53,825 nt of DNA. Source: an uncultured Bacteroidales bacterium (lineage in GTDB: Bacteria > Bacteroidota > Bacteroidia > Bacteroidales > UBA932). The DNA lies in assembly GCA_934725575.1 (NCBI GenBank), contig CAKVCK010000025.1, positions 1-53,825 of the forward strand, written 5' to 3'. The position numbers were made by a program, and so were the translations under genes. The notes under the pieces were generated by a model, which worked only from the letters and a program-made list of their open reading frames with translations, did no database searches and was not told where the DNA came from. Shown in pieces: positions 1 through 7,584 of the stretch. Within the stretch, counting starts at the first letter, position 1. Each line of letters begins with the position of its first letter.

Positions 1-72
1 ACACTGATTTCAAAGAACTATTATTCTACGGCGTTCGCGCCGCGGCGTAAAACTTATAAAATTAACGAACTA

Positions 73-465
73 TTGATCATTAAAGTGATGTTGCCTAAAA
101 TGGCAATAAAGAACACAATACTATTTGGTTTGCTTTTGATATTTGCATACTACGGAATAAAAGATAACGTCGTTGCCATACCATTCTTGCAACTATTTTT
201 ATCGTCATTGTTCTTAATAGAACTGATATACCACATAGCATTCTTTTTTAGATTAAAGAATTTGTGTGATAAATTCAAACAAATTTTTAGCACACCTAAA
301 TCAACTAAAAATAAAACTATTCAGGATGCTATATATATGGTACTTGAATATGAAACGACATTGGCATATAATAAATCTCCGAATAGTAATTCTGTGTACA
401 AAAAACTAAACAATAAATTAACAGAAGAATGGAGCTGTATAAAACAGAATTATGATATTCGATAA
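73..465 (+). CDS. Membrane protein of unknown function, cargo partner of the SAM synthetase homolog
   Basis: I do not recognise the family. The 130-residue reading shows two hydrophobic segments, about residues 14-29 and 36-60, followed by a polar helical C-terminal part rich in Lys, Asn and Glu. The start shown is TTG; ATG codons at 88 and 100 are alternatives. The frame is also open all the way back to base 1, so this may be the C-terminal half of a longer protein beginning outside the window. Its last 14 bases overlap the metK-like start, which suggests translational coupling. Base composition is clearly AT-rich compared with the ICE backbone. The layout of transmembrane helices plus a soluble tail resembles membrane effectors of defence systems, but that is only a hypothesis. 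Confidence 0.6.
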   Translation: MIIKVMLPKMAIKNTILFGLLLIFAYYGIKDNVVAIPFLQLFLSSLFLIELIYHIAFFFRLKNLCDKFKQIFSTPKSTKNKTIQDAIYMVLEYETTLAYNKSPNSNSVYKKLNNKLTEEWSCIKQNYDIR

Positions 466-1510
466 TTTAGACAAATATACAACAGAAAGTGTATTACAAG
501 GACATCCCGATAAAATATGCGACCAAATAAGTGATGCTCTTTTGGATGCTTTCTTGATGCAAGATTGTAATGCCCATACAGCAATAGAATGCTTGGGAAG
601 TGGTAATAATTTAATTGTTGCTGGAGAAATTAGTACTCAAAATAAAAGGGTTGATATTGAGAAAATTGTCAATGATGTATATCAATCCATAGGCTATTGT
701 GAAAAATTAAACATACTGAACTTTTTGACTTCACAATCAAGACAACTAAATGATGCTGTTATGAACGGTGGAGCTGGCGACCAAGGTATTGTGTATGGTT
801 ATGCTATAAACAATCAATATAATTATCTTCCGTATGGTGTATATTTATCTAATTTAATAGCCAAAGAGATTGATACGTATAGAAAGAGCGTAGATTATCT
901 CCTCCCTGATGGGAAAGTACAAGTCACAATTAGCGAAAATAATCTTGAACAATTGATAATCAATGTACAGCATAAGGAGAATATTCATCCAGATTTCATT
1001 GAAAATGAAATAAAACAGAAGGTTTTAACTCAACTGATTGATTGTATAAATGTAGATATTCAGATAAATAGGAAATCAAAATTTTATAAAGGTGGGTTTG
1101 TTAACGATACAGGATTAACTGGTCGTAAAATAATGATAGACACTTATGGCGGTTTGGTAACACATGGCGGAGGTGCTTTTTCTGGAAAGGATCCGAGCAA
1201 AATAGATAGAAGTGCTGCTTACATGGCTCGATTTGTTGCAAAAAACATAGTCGCAAACGGATTAGAAAAAGAATGCAAAATAGCAGTGGCTTATTTGTTT
1301 GGAGAAGAACAGCCTACCATGCTAAATGTTTCCACAGACAAAGAATCCAATTCTACAAAATTGAAACAATTTATTCTATCAAAATTCGATTTTAGACCTA
1401 ATGCAATAATTGAGTTGTTAAAATTAAAGAATCCTATATATCAACCAACTTCTATATACGGACATTTCTCTAATCCTAATTACAATTGGGAACAAATCAT
1501 ATCTTTATAA
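452..1510 (+). CDS. S-adenosylmethionine synthetase homolog, AT-rich cargo copy
   Basis: MetK family, which makes SAM from methionine and ATP. The 352-residue protein keeps the family motifs: GHPDK at residues 17-21, GAGDQG at 107-112, DGKVQVT at 153-159, TGLTGRK at 220-226, the long GGGAFSGKDPSKIDRSAAY block at 239-257, and a C-terminal PIYQPTSIYGHF stretch. It is about 30 residues shorter than E. coli MetK. The stretch between IGY (80-82) and GAGDQG, which in E. coli contains the active-site flexible loop, is shortened and differs in sequence. The catalytic residues look intact, so SAM synthesis is likely but its regulation may differ. The gene is much poorer in GC than the chromosome and sits in mobile DNA with a membrane protein, so it is probably not the housekeeping metK. 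No methyltransferase is visible beside it. Confidence 0.88.
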   Translation: MIFDNLDKYTTESVLQGHPDKICDQISDALLDAFLMQDCNAHTAIECLGSGNNLIVAGEISTQNKRVDIEKIVNDVYQSIGYCEKLNILNFLTSQSRQLNDAVMNGGAGDQGIVYGYAINNQYNYLPYGVYLSNLIAKEIDTYRKSVDYLLPDGKVQVTISENNLEQLIINVQHKENIHPDFIENEIKQKVLTQLIDCINVDIQINRKSKFYKGGFVNDTGLTGRKIMIDTYGGLVTHGGGAFSGKDPSKIDRSAAYMARFVAKNIVANGLEKECKIAVAYLFGEEQPTMLNVSTDKESNSTKLKQFILSKFDFRPNAIIELLKLKNPIYQPTSIYGHFSNPNYNWEQIISL

Positions 1511-1548
1511 GACTGGTTTTATCGAAGATTGGCACAGAGGTTTCTTTG

Positions 1549-1607
1549 CTACTTTCTTTGTCCGCCATCATGCTCACTGAAAGAAAGTAGGGCGGCTTTC
1601 GCCGCCC
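1549..1607. terminator. Double hairpin downstream of the metK-like gene
   Basis: An 11-base inverted repeat (1549-1559 with 1580-1590, CTACTTTCTTT / AAAGAAAGTAG) overlaps by its last base a short GC-rich hairpin at 1590-1607 (GGGCGGC-TTT-CGCCGCCC). It lies between the rightward cargo operon and the leftward ICE operon and probably ends transcription from one or both sides. No clear U-tract follows on the plus strand. Confidence 0.4.
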
Positions 1608-1612
1608 ACCTC

Positions 1613-1927
1613 TCAAAAACGGGTGTAAAGCCCCGTCACCATCGTGAACATTTCCTCCAGCATATCGCAATATATCCCCTCGTGCGTTTCAATGTCCTTC
1701 GTCTTACACTCGAATGTCTTTTTACTGAACGTCCTGCGGTAGAAGCGCATATTGTAGAGGTCTGCCCCTGCATCATAGATGATGTCAAGGCGGTTGGCAC
1801 TCGTCTTGTTCCTCGCAAGGCTCATGCGTAAGCCGTTGCCCATGTCTATGAAGTCTTTGCTTCCCGTCATGGCGGCAAAGCGTCTGCCACCTATCTGCTC
1901 CAAAATCGTCTTTGCTATCATATTCAT
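1613..1927 (-). CDS. Conserved ICE protein of unknown function
   Basis: A protein of about 104 residues when started at the ATG ending at 1927 (MNMIAKTI); a longer frame begins at 1963 but would start with an unlikely polar extension. It looks like a small hypothetical protein of Bacteroidales conjugative elements, with a basic, charged sequence and no signal peptide or membrane segment. It follows the 3' part of the RIT-disrupted gene and would be the last gene of the leftward ICE operon. Its expression may be reduced because the RIT element lies between it and the operon's upstream genes. Confidence 0.6.
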   Translation of the reverse strand: MNMIAKTILEQIGGRRFAAMTGSKDFIDMGNGLRMSLARNKTSANRLDIIYDAGADLYNMRFYRRTFSKKTFECKTKDIETHEGIYCDMLEEMFTMVTGLYTRF

Positions 1928-1974
1928 TCTTCTTTGGGTGTTATGTTCGGGCGGTGCGGACACCGCCTAAACGC

Positions 1975-2122
1975 TCAAAATTCTGTTTTCTCGGCTATTG
2001 GTGTGTTCCGTTCCAACCATGTTTTCACACACTCCATATTGTACTCGCTCGTTATGACTGCCGTGTGGCTGTCAATGGCGGTAAACCGACTGCTCTCGTA
2101 ATTTATGCAAAGATTTACATAA
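1975..2122 (-). pseudogene. 3' fragment of the ICE gene interrupted by the RIT element
   Basis: Read leftward from the RIT end, the frame is open as VYVNLCINYESSRFTAIDS and runs on through a tryptophan-containing C-terminus to TGA at 1975-1977, about 50 codons. It has no start codon of its own. Joined to the fragment at 5650-5770 it gives one continuous protein of about 90 residues (…GWIEDYVNLCINYESSRF…). ACATA, present at 2117-2121 and again at 5643-5647, would be the shared or duplicated target. The reconstruction is inference from frame continuity. Confidence 0.6.
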
Positions 2123-2158
2123 ACTATGTTATGTATAGGGAATAATTATGTAAAGTTT
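2123..2158. repeat. Left terminal inverted repeat of the RIT element
   Basis: Thirty-six bases beginning ACTATGTTATGTATAGGG, exactly complementary to 5614-5649. The match stops abruptly at both sides. A sub-terminal copy in reverse orientation, AAACTTCACATAA at 2220-2232, faces the inner end TTATGTAAAGTTT (2146-2158) and may form a recombinase binding-site pair. Confidence 0.9.
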
Positions 2159-2226
2159 GTTTGGTTTGTTTTTATTAAGTTGCTGATTTTCATCTGTTAA
2201 ATAACATAATATCCCAAACAAACTTC
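2153..2226 (-). terminator. Hairpin downstream of the third RIT recombinase
   Basis: AAGTTTGTTTGG (2153-2164) pairs perfectly with CCAAACAAACTT (2215-2226). It lies directly after the stop of the last recombinase gene and partly inside the left inverted repeat. It could end the operon transcript or be a recombination structure. No U-run follows. Confidence 0.35.
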
Positions 2227-2235
2227 ACATAAGTT

Positions 2236-3261
2236 TTAATACTTAGTCCGTAAATCCTTTAGATAACCCAACAAGGATTTGTCTTTTTGCCATGTCGTTT
2301 TACCCTCTTTTATTATTCCCGGATTTACACGTGACAATGCCTCCAGCTTCTTCTTTTCACTTGCACGAGCATATATTTCTGTTGTAGTTGTTGAAACATG
2401 CCCTAAAAAATCCCTTATATAAACCAAATTTATATCCGCCTCCAATAAGTGCATGGCTTTGGAATGCCGGAAAGAATGGCATCCCAAATTTTCAGGGATT
2501 AAATCAGGGGACTTTTTTCGAGCTATCTCTGCATATTTCTTTACAATATTCAGGACGGCAACACGGGAAAGTTTCTCTCCGTGGAAATTACAAAAAATAG
2601 GAACACAATGCCTGTCCTCTTTCATCAATCCCTCATCATACATATATTTTTTGAGATTGGATGCTTGTTGTTTTGATAAAGGTACAATCCGTGCCTTATT
2701 ACCCTTTCCGCATAATTTGACAGTCGCCGTATCATTAAATTCTATATTAGGTGGCGTAAGGTCAATTAGTTCCTGAACTCTTGCCCCACTGTCATAGAGT
2801 AGTGAAAGAAGAACGAAATCCCGACGACCATATCGTGTTTTCAAATCAGGTTGACTTAAAATCAACTTTATACCATCTATCGTAAGATAAGCCATTTCAG
2901 GAGCAGCAGTTTTCTTTTTCCTTATTGACATTATTTCATGATAACGGAACATTCCTTTTACATCTCGATATTGCAGGTAACTATAAAAAGACCGAATGGC
3001 TGCAAGACGTGCATTTCGCGTGGAAACAGAGCAATGCCTGTCTTCTTCAAGCCATTGCAAGAAATTTATAATCCGTTCTTTGGTTATATCCGCAAGGGTA
3101 ACACGCTGTGGATTTATAAATTCTTGCTCTTTCAGGAACTCAATCAACAGGGAGAATGTGTAACTGTAAGTCAATATCGTATTTTGGGAAACGCCACATT
3201 CTATTGGCAGATATGTGCCAAAAAAATCGGTCAGATATTTAGAAAAATCAGTAGGTTTCAT
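2236..3261 (-). CDS. Tyrosine recombinase, third gene of the RIT trio (RitC-like)
   Basis: A phage-integrase family protein of 341 residues: N-terminal SAM-like core-binding domain (about 5-105) and C-terminal catalytic domain (about 120-310). Catalytic residues are visible: Arg161 in SGARVQEL, His262 and Arg265 in CHSFRH, His288 in LGHVS, and the nucleophile Tyr297 in EIYAR. It cuts and rejoins DNA through a 3'-phosphotyrosine link. It starts two bases after the stop of the preceding recombinase, so the three are surely co-transcribed. In RIT elements all three recombinases are thought to act together, but their individual roles are not settled. Confidence 0.9.
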   Translation of the reverse strand: MKPTDFSKYLTDFFGTYLPIECGVSQNTILTYSYTFSLLIEFLKEQEFINPQRVTLADITKERIINFLQWLEEDRHCSVSTRNARLAAIRSFYSYLQYRDVKGMFRYHEIMSIRKKKTAAPEMAYLTIDGIKLILSQPDLKTRYGRRDFVLLSLLYDSGARVQELIDLTPPNIEFNDTATVKLCGKGNKARIVPLSKQQASNLKKYMYDEGLMKEDRHCVPIFCNFHGEKLSRVAVLNIVKKYAEIARKKSPDLIPENLGCHSFRHSKAMHLLEADINLVYIRDFLGHVSTTTTEIYARASEKKKLEALSRVNPGIIKEGKTTWQKDKSLLGYLKDLRTKY

Positions 3262-3263
3262 AA

Positions 3264-4250
3264 TTATTCTTCTGTTTCAATATTAATATCAGGGAATACA
3301 CAACGATAGGTATCATCAACTTTTGCAATTAATTGAGGATACATTTGCTGCGTCATCCGTACATACTGGTTTGTTGAGTATAAAGATTTATGTCCGACAT
3401 AAGTCATAAGGAGTGGCAATGAGTTGTATAGGTCTTTTCCTGATTCTGACATTTTAACAAGAGATTCCACGCAAAAAGTATGGCGCAAGTCATGAAGTCT
3501 GGGCGTTTTGCCTTTTGCCCCTGCAAATATTCCTGCCCGTTGCAACACCGCCTTGAACAATCTGTTTATAGATGTTCCTCTGCATCGCTTTCCGTCAGCA
3601 GAAGAAAAGAAGGGCGCATCCGGTTCAACAGACATATTACAGTGTTCTTTATAAACAACATAGTCCTTACAAATTGCAGTCAAAGACAAAGACATTGGCA
3701 CGATTCGGTCTTGTCCGTTCTTACACTCATGCAGGGTTAGTGTACCCAAAGCGAGATTAACGTCCTTATGGCAAAGTTTTAACGCTTCTCCGATACGTAT
3801 TCCCGTTCCGTATAGCATCCTGATAATTAAAGGAATTACACCTCTTATCGAATTGTAAACGCATTGTGTGCTTCCCATTTTGTCACACTCCTTAAAAATT
3901 GCAGCCATCTCTCTTTTGGTGTATATATGAGGGATGAACGAACGCTTGGTTTTACGCAATTTCGGGACATAGGAATCATATCCCAAAAGTCTAAGATAAC
4001 TTGAAAAACCACGAAGGTATAACATGCGTGTTTCACGATTTCTTTCTGATTCCAACGGATTCAGGTTTTTCCAAGCGTTGAATAAATCTCTTGAAATGCC
4101 TATTTCTGTTTCGTTGCGTTCAATAGTGAGCATGTCAAAACGGTGTAGTCTCCTTTCAATATCAACCATCTTATATCCTTTTGAACGCTTATAATCAGCA
4201 TATTGCTGGATTAATTCGGAATATATGCCATAGTTATTTGCTTTCTCCAT
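3264..4250 (-). CDS. Tyrosine recombinase, second gene of the RIT trio (RitB-like)
   Basis: A 328-residue integrase when started at MEKANNYGIY. This start overlaps the end of the first recombinase by 17 bases; a frame extending to 4325 is less likely because it would overlap by 92. The catalytic set is complete: Arg152 in GTGIRIGE, His253 and Arg256 in LHDLRH, His287 in VGHKS and Tyr296 in NQYVR. An N-terminal core-binding domain precedes the catalytic domain. The overlap and shared strand argue for translational coupling within the trio. Confidence 0.88.
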   Translation of the reverse strand: MEKANNYGIYSELIQQYADYKRSKGYKMVDIERRLHRFDMLTIERNETEIGISRDLFNAWKNLNPLESERNRETRMLYLRGFSSYLRLLGYDSYVPKLRKTKRSFIPHIYTKREMAAIFKECDKMGSTQCVYNSIRGVIPLIIRMLYGTGIRIGEALKLCHKDVNLALGTLTLHECKNGQDRIVPMSLSLTAICKDYVVYKEHCNMSVEPDAPFFSSADGKRCRGTSINRLFKAVLQRAGIFAGAKGKTPRLHDLRHTFCVESLVKMSESGKDLYNSLPLLMTYVGHKSLYSTNQYVRMTQQMYPQLIAKVDDTYRCVFPDINIETEE

Positions 4251-5490
4251 ATAGATTATCATAAATTGTTGTCGGAATAAAAGGTACATCCAATGCGCAT
4301 TGTCGCAAAAGGTCAACAGATACACGAAGATATGCCGTTGTAACTTGGGAATTGCTGTGTCCCAATGTTTCAGATATGACAGGTAATGTCACTTCGTTAC
4401 TCAATAAGCTTGTGGCAAGGCTATGGCGCAGGATATGGCTCCCATGCCGTCTTGTTGCAAAATCAACTCCGGCATTGTGCATCCATTCTGTTATGGTATT
4501 TGCTACAGCATTTTTAGCCAGTGGGTTATAGGGAGTCTTAAATGACAAGAACACATAAGGTAAATCCACCTTAGGACGGCTATGTTGTATGTAATCTATT
4601 ATTGCCATGCCAACTTCTTCCGAAAGTGGCAATGTAACCCTCTTGCCCGTTTTTTGCTGTGCAAAACATAACCTGTTATTCTCCCAATCCAAATTGCAGA
4701 AACGCAGCCCTCTAATGTCAGAATTGCGCAAACCGTATCGGGCTCCCAATAATATAATGGCATAATCCCTTTTCCCTCTTGATGTCGTACGGTCAATGGC
4801 ATTGATAATCGCCTCTACTTCTTGGGGCGTATAAACGGACGGTATTTTGGGGCTTTTGAGAAATCTGTGTTTAAAAAGTTCCTTCCAACGTTCCGGATTG
4901 TTGTCCGGTAATAACCCACGCTCGCACATATAAAACAAAAATGCACGTACTTTCGTAATAGCTTCTTCCCGTCCACCTGTAGTCAGTTCCTTATCAAGTT
5001 TTTGTATATATAAGATTCCTTCTTGCAACCCGAATGTTGCGGCATCCAAATCGGCAGATACCCAATACTTATACAAATCATATAATCTGATTTCACTTCT
5101 ACGGATAGAAGCGGACTGCCTTCCGGTAGATTGTAAATCTTTCAGGAAAAGACGAAAGGGATAACCTTTTTCCCCACCGAACTCATACGGCTTTTTGAGT
5201 GTCCGTGCTCTTACCTCATTCGATTCCAACAACTGGTTTAAAGCGTCAATATGCCGGTAACGCAGTTTTTCCCGTACTGTTAGGGTCTGGTAATCCCTAT
5301 TCAAGAACCTATATTGAAGAAACTGATACCCCACGGAATTATCATATTCCGCTATTTTCTTCTGTTCCATGAAGTGCGCCAATTCATTATAAGTACGATT
5401 GTACATTTTGAAACTTCCTTGTTTGTAACCTCTTGATTGCAAGAAAGACATAACACGCTCTCTTAGTAAATCTAATTTTCCTATTCGCAT
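4234..5490 (-). CDS. Tyrosine recombinase, first gene of the RIT trio (RitA-like)
   Basis: The longest of the three at 418 residues, as expected for the first RIT gene. A SAM-like N-terminal region (about 1-215) is followed by a catalytic domain with Arg255 in RYGLRNSD, His352 and Arg355 in SHILRH, His378 in LGHSN and Tyr387 in TAYLR. The gene begins about 120 bases inside the right inverted repeat, and that gap must hold the operon promoter. A sub-terminal motif TTATGTGAATAGTTT (5542-5556) resembles the inverted-repeat core and may be a recombinase binding site that also regulates expression. Confidence 0.9.
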   Translation of the reverse strand: MRIGKLDLLRERVMSFLQSRGYKQGSFKMYNRTYNELAHFMEQKKIAEYDNSVGYQFLQYRFLNRDYQTLTVREKLRYRHIDALNQLLESNEVRARTLKKPYEFGGEKGYPFRLFLKDLQSTGRQSASIRRSEIRLYDLYKYWVSADLDAATFGLQEGILYIQKLDKELTTGGREEAITKVRAFLFYMCERGLLPDNNPERWKELFKHRFLKSPKIPSVYTPQEVEAIINAIDRTTSRGKRDYAIILLGARYGLRNSDIRGLRFCNLDWENNRLCFAQQKTGKRVTLPLSEEVGMAIIDYIQHSRPKVDLPYVFLSFKTPYNPLAKNAVANTITEWMHNAGVDFATRRHGSHILRHSLATSLLSNEVTLPVISETLGHSNSQVTTAYLRVSVDLLRQCALDVPFIPTTIYDNLYGESK

Positions 5491-5613
5491 AATAAATCAT
5501 GATTTAAAAATGGATAAAGACAAAAGTATTATGCGAAGATGTTATGTGAATAGTTTCTTCTGAAATATTTGATATTCTTATAGTTGGTTGTTAGCAATAT
5601 GTAAGATTAATGT

Positions 5614-5649
5614 AAACTTTACATAATTATTCCCTATACATAACATAGT
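5614..5649. repeat. Right terminal inverted repeat of the RIT element
   Basis: An exact reverse complement of 2123-2158, beginning AAACTTTACATAATTA. It follows the 5' fragment of the interrupted ICE gene, and a stop codon created inside the repeat ends that fragment as …EDYVMYRE. Confidence 0.9.
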
Positions 5650-5770
5650 CCTCTATCCACCCTTTAAGGGTTTCCACTCCCCACGCTTCGGCATCGTCAA
5701 AGATGCCGTCCAATTCCGTGATAGGCTTGCCGAACTTGACTATCAGCGTTTGGTAGCCTGCTTCGTTCAT
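5650..5770 (-). pseudogene. 5' fragment of the ICE gene interrupted by the RIT element
   Basis: Starts with ATG at 5770, overlapping the stop of the DUF3873 gene as ATGA, which is tight translational coupling. About 40 native codons (MNEAGYQTLIVKFGKPITEL…GWIED) run into the inverted repeat, where the frame closes at 5627. The remainder of the protein lies at 1975-2122. I do not recognise the function of the intact protein; it looks like a small soluble ICE protein. Confidence 0.65.
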
Positions 5771-5997
5771 TGCTTGTCCTCCTTTCCTCTTTTTGCCGTC
5801 AGCCACTTGTCCCGTGTGGCTCGGCACTCGTCCAACGTGGGTTTCACACAAGAGAACAATTCCCCGTCCGTGTGGCGGTAGTCGTATTGCACAAGTGTCC
5901 GCTTGCGTCTGCCGATGCCTGTTTGGAACTTCTCGTATTTCTCTGTCCCTGCTTTCGTGCAGGTGCTTACTCCGTTGATGGTCATCCGTGTACTCAT
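5767..5997 (-). CDS. DUF3873 family protein
   Basis: A 76-residue protein beginning MSTRMTINGVSTCTKAGTEK, followed by an aromatic-rich YEKF…YDYRHTDGELFSC block, the pattern of the DUF3873 family. These small proteins occur almost only in Bacteroidales conjugative elements; their function is unknown. It has no signal peptide or membrane helix. It overlaps the next gene by four bases and sits in the leftward ICE operon below the PcfJ-like gene. Confidence 0.75.
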   Translation of the reverse strand: MSTRMTINGVSTCTKAGTEKYEKFQTGIGRRKRTLVQYDYRHTDGELFSCVKPTLDECRATRDKWLTAKRGKEDKQ

Positions 5998-6018
5998 AAT
6001 CGTTGTTTTTTTAGATGG

Positions 6019-6276
6019 TTAGAAATGTACTGACAAAACTCTGTTCTGCATCACCATTTCGGGATTGCTTGTGTAGCGTTGGTGCATGTAGAAATGGTGT
6101 GAGCCGAAGCCGTAAAGGAAGAACTTGTCAAGTTCGTGCTTCTCGGCAAAGTCCTTGACACTTGCCCTTAACTGCTCCTCACTTTGACAAAAAGTGAGGA
6201 GGTTCATAAACTCAAGGAACATCGTGGGAATTTTATCGTCCCACAAGCAAACCATACTTTCAAATCTTACTTCCAT
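6019..6276 (-). CDS. Small conserved ICE protein, function unknown
   Basis: An 85-residue acidic to neutral protein with several aromatic residues (FFLYGFGSHHFYMH around residues 52-65) and no recognisable domain, signal or membrane segment. It lies 24 bases after the PcfJ-like gene and 21 bases before DUF3873 on the same strand, so it belongs to the same operon. Nothing more can be said about its function from the sequence. Confidence 0.6.
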   Translation of the reverse strand: MEVRFESMVCLWDDKIPTMFLEFMNLLTFCQSEEQLRASVKDFAEKHELDKFFLYGFGSHHFYMHQRYTSNPEMVMQNRVLSVHF

Positions 6277-6300
6277 ATTGTTCTGTATTATAGGTTAATG

Positions 6301-7584
6301 TTATGCTGCGTTCATCCGCTGACGGATAAGTTCGGTATTGTCCTCCACAAGCCGGATGATGCGGTCATGGTACTCGGTATTGGAATTGCATACCCCTCTG
6401 CTCTGTACCACTTTCAGCGTTTTCAGTGACACTTCTATCGTTTCAATCCGTTTGCCGTCAATGGTGGCGGATAGGATAAGGGAGTTTGCCTTGTTATGAT
6501 AACCGCCCACACAATGGTGCATCATCCGTCCTTCCTCTACCATTTCCTCAACGCTCTCTATGACCTTGATGCAGATAAGGCTGTCAGAGAACACAAGTCC
6601 GAAGAAGATGCCTTTGGCTTTCAGATAGTTCTTCTCGTCTTCAATCGCCTTTTGCCGTTGCTGTTCCGTCCGCTCACGCTCCCTTTGCAGGTTGCGTTTT
6701 CTCACCAACTTATCGTGTTCCGCTTTGAGGTCGGCAGGGCAGACGTATTTCGGGCTGTTCGTGTCCTTGCCAAAATGACGCAGGAGGTCAATGGTGTCGC
6801 ACCATACGGAGCCGTCCGAAATGGTGTAACCGTTGCGGATGCAAATCTTGACGGATGCCCAATACCGTCCCATATCAAAGGAACTACGGATATAATGCCG
6901 CAACATGGCATATTGCCCTGCTTTCAAGAGTGTTTCGGCTCGGCTGTCGGAAAGGATAGCCGTGAAAAGGTCATACGGCAGTGTGTTGTGATAGTCCCCA
7001 TTGAAGCCGTTGCGTTTCAGTTCGGGGATGAAACGCTGTCGGGGATAGGTACACATAGGTGCTATATCGTATGCGTGAAGCCTGTTGTTCTTGCGTACCT
7101 CCATGTCGCTGTATTCAGACCATTGGTCATAATACAACATTGACATTCCACGCAGTCGGGCAACGGTCGTTGTCTTTCCATCGGGCGAAATCCACCTCTG
7201 CACCACTTCATAAATGGAATACTCGGCTGCCTGCCCTGCCTTGTATCGGGACTTGACGAAGAAGAAGCGTATCACTTGGTATTGCTTGCTGGTGGTGACG
7301 ATGGAGAAGTATTCGTTTTCGCTGAAAACGCTCTTTCGGGTGCGCAACGCTTCCAATGACATACCGCAATGGGGGCAGGTACATCCGCAAAGGGTGTCCG
7401 CAAGGTCGTGGTCGCTCTTCCACGAATGTCCGCACTCAGTGCAGATGTTCGTGCCGTCCGCTCTCTTGATTGCGTAATGCTTGAAGCAATGGCGGAAAGC
7501 GTATGCCTTTTGCGTGGCGGTCAATCTCGGTAGTCGCTTGCTCAGCCGTGCGACTTCCTGCTGTATCTGTGTTCTCGGTTTCAT
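6301..7584 (-). CDS. PcfJ-like protein
   Basis: A 427-residue protein of the PcfJ family, named after a gene of the Enterococcus plasmid pCF10 and common in conjugative elements of Bacteroidales. A Cys cluster at residues 48-73 (CTEC … CGCTCPHC) looks like a zinc ribbon. The C-terminal part holds MMHHCVGGYHNKANS, the conserved PcfJ motif. The biochemical role is not established; genomic context ties it to conjugation or element maintenance. Its start overlaps the PcfK-like stop by four bases, so the two are co-translated. Confidence 0.85.
   Translation of the reverse strand: MKPRTQIQQEVARLSKRLPRLTATQKAYAFRHCFKHYAIKRADGTNICTECGHSWKSDHDLADTLCGCTCPHCGMSLEALRTRKSVFSENEYFSIVTTSKQYQVIRFFFVKSRYKAGQAAEYSIYEVVQRWISPDGKTTTVARLRGMSMLYYDQWSEYSDMEVRKNNRLHAYDIAPMCTYPRQRFIPELKRNGFNGDYHNTLPYDLFTAILSDSRAETLLKAGQYAMLRHYIRSSFDMGRYWASVKICIRNGYTISDGSVWCDTIDLLRHFGKDTNSPKYVCPADLKAEHDKLVRKRNLQRERERTEQQRQKAIEDEKNYLKAKGIFFGLVFSDSLICIKVIESVEEMVEEGRMMHHCVGGYHNKANSLILSATIDGKRIETIEVSLKTLKVVQSRGVCNSNTEYHDRIIRLVEDNTELIRQRMNAA

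Larger units (their letters stand above)
2123..5649. mobile_element. Recombinase-in-Trio (RIT) element, 3527 bp
   Basis: Three consecutive tyrosine recombinase genes on the minus strand, overlapping or nearly touching, are enclosed by perfect 36-base inverted repeats (2123-2158 and 5614-5649). This matches the RIT architecture: three integrases of different subgroups in a fixed order with terminal inverted repeats and no other cargo. The element splits an ICE gene. Five-base direct repeats ACATA (2117-2121 and 5643-5647, the right copy inside the inverted repeat) would restore the reading frame of the target if removed. All three recombinases appear intact, so the element may still be mobile. 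Confidence 0.85.

Noticed and set aside
73..465. Assignment of the cargo membrane protein to the S-4TM or SLATT effector families
   Set aside because: Only two helices are visible and no motif of those families could be confirmed; the N-terminal part may be outside the window.
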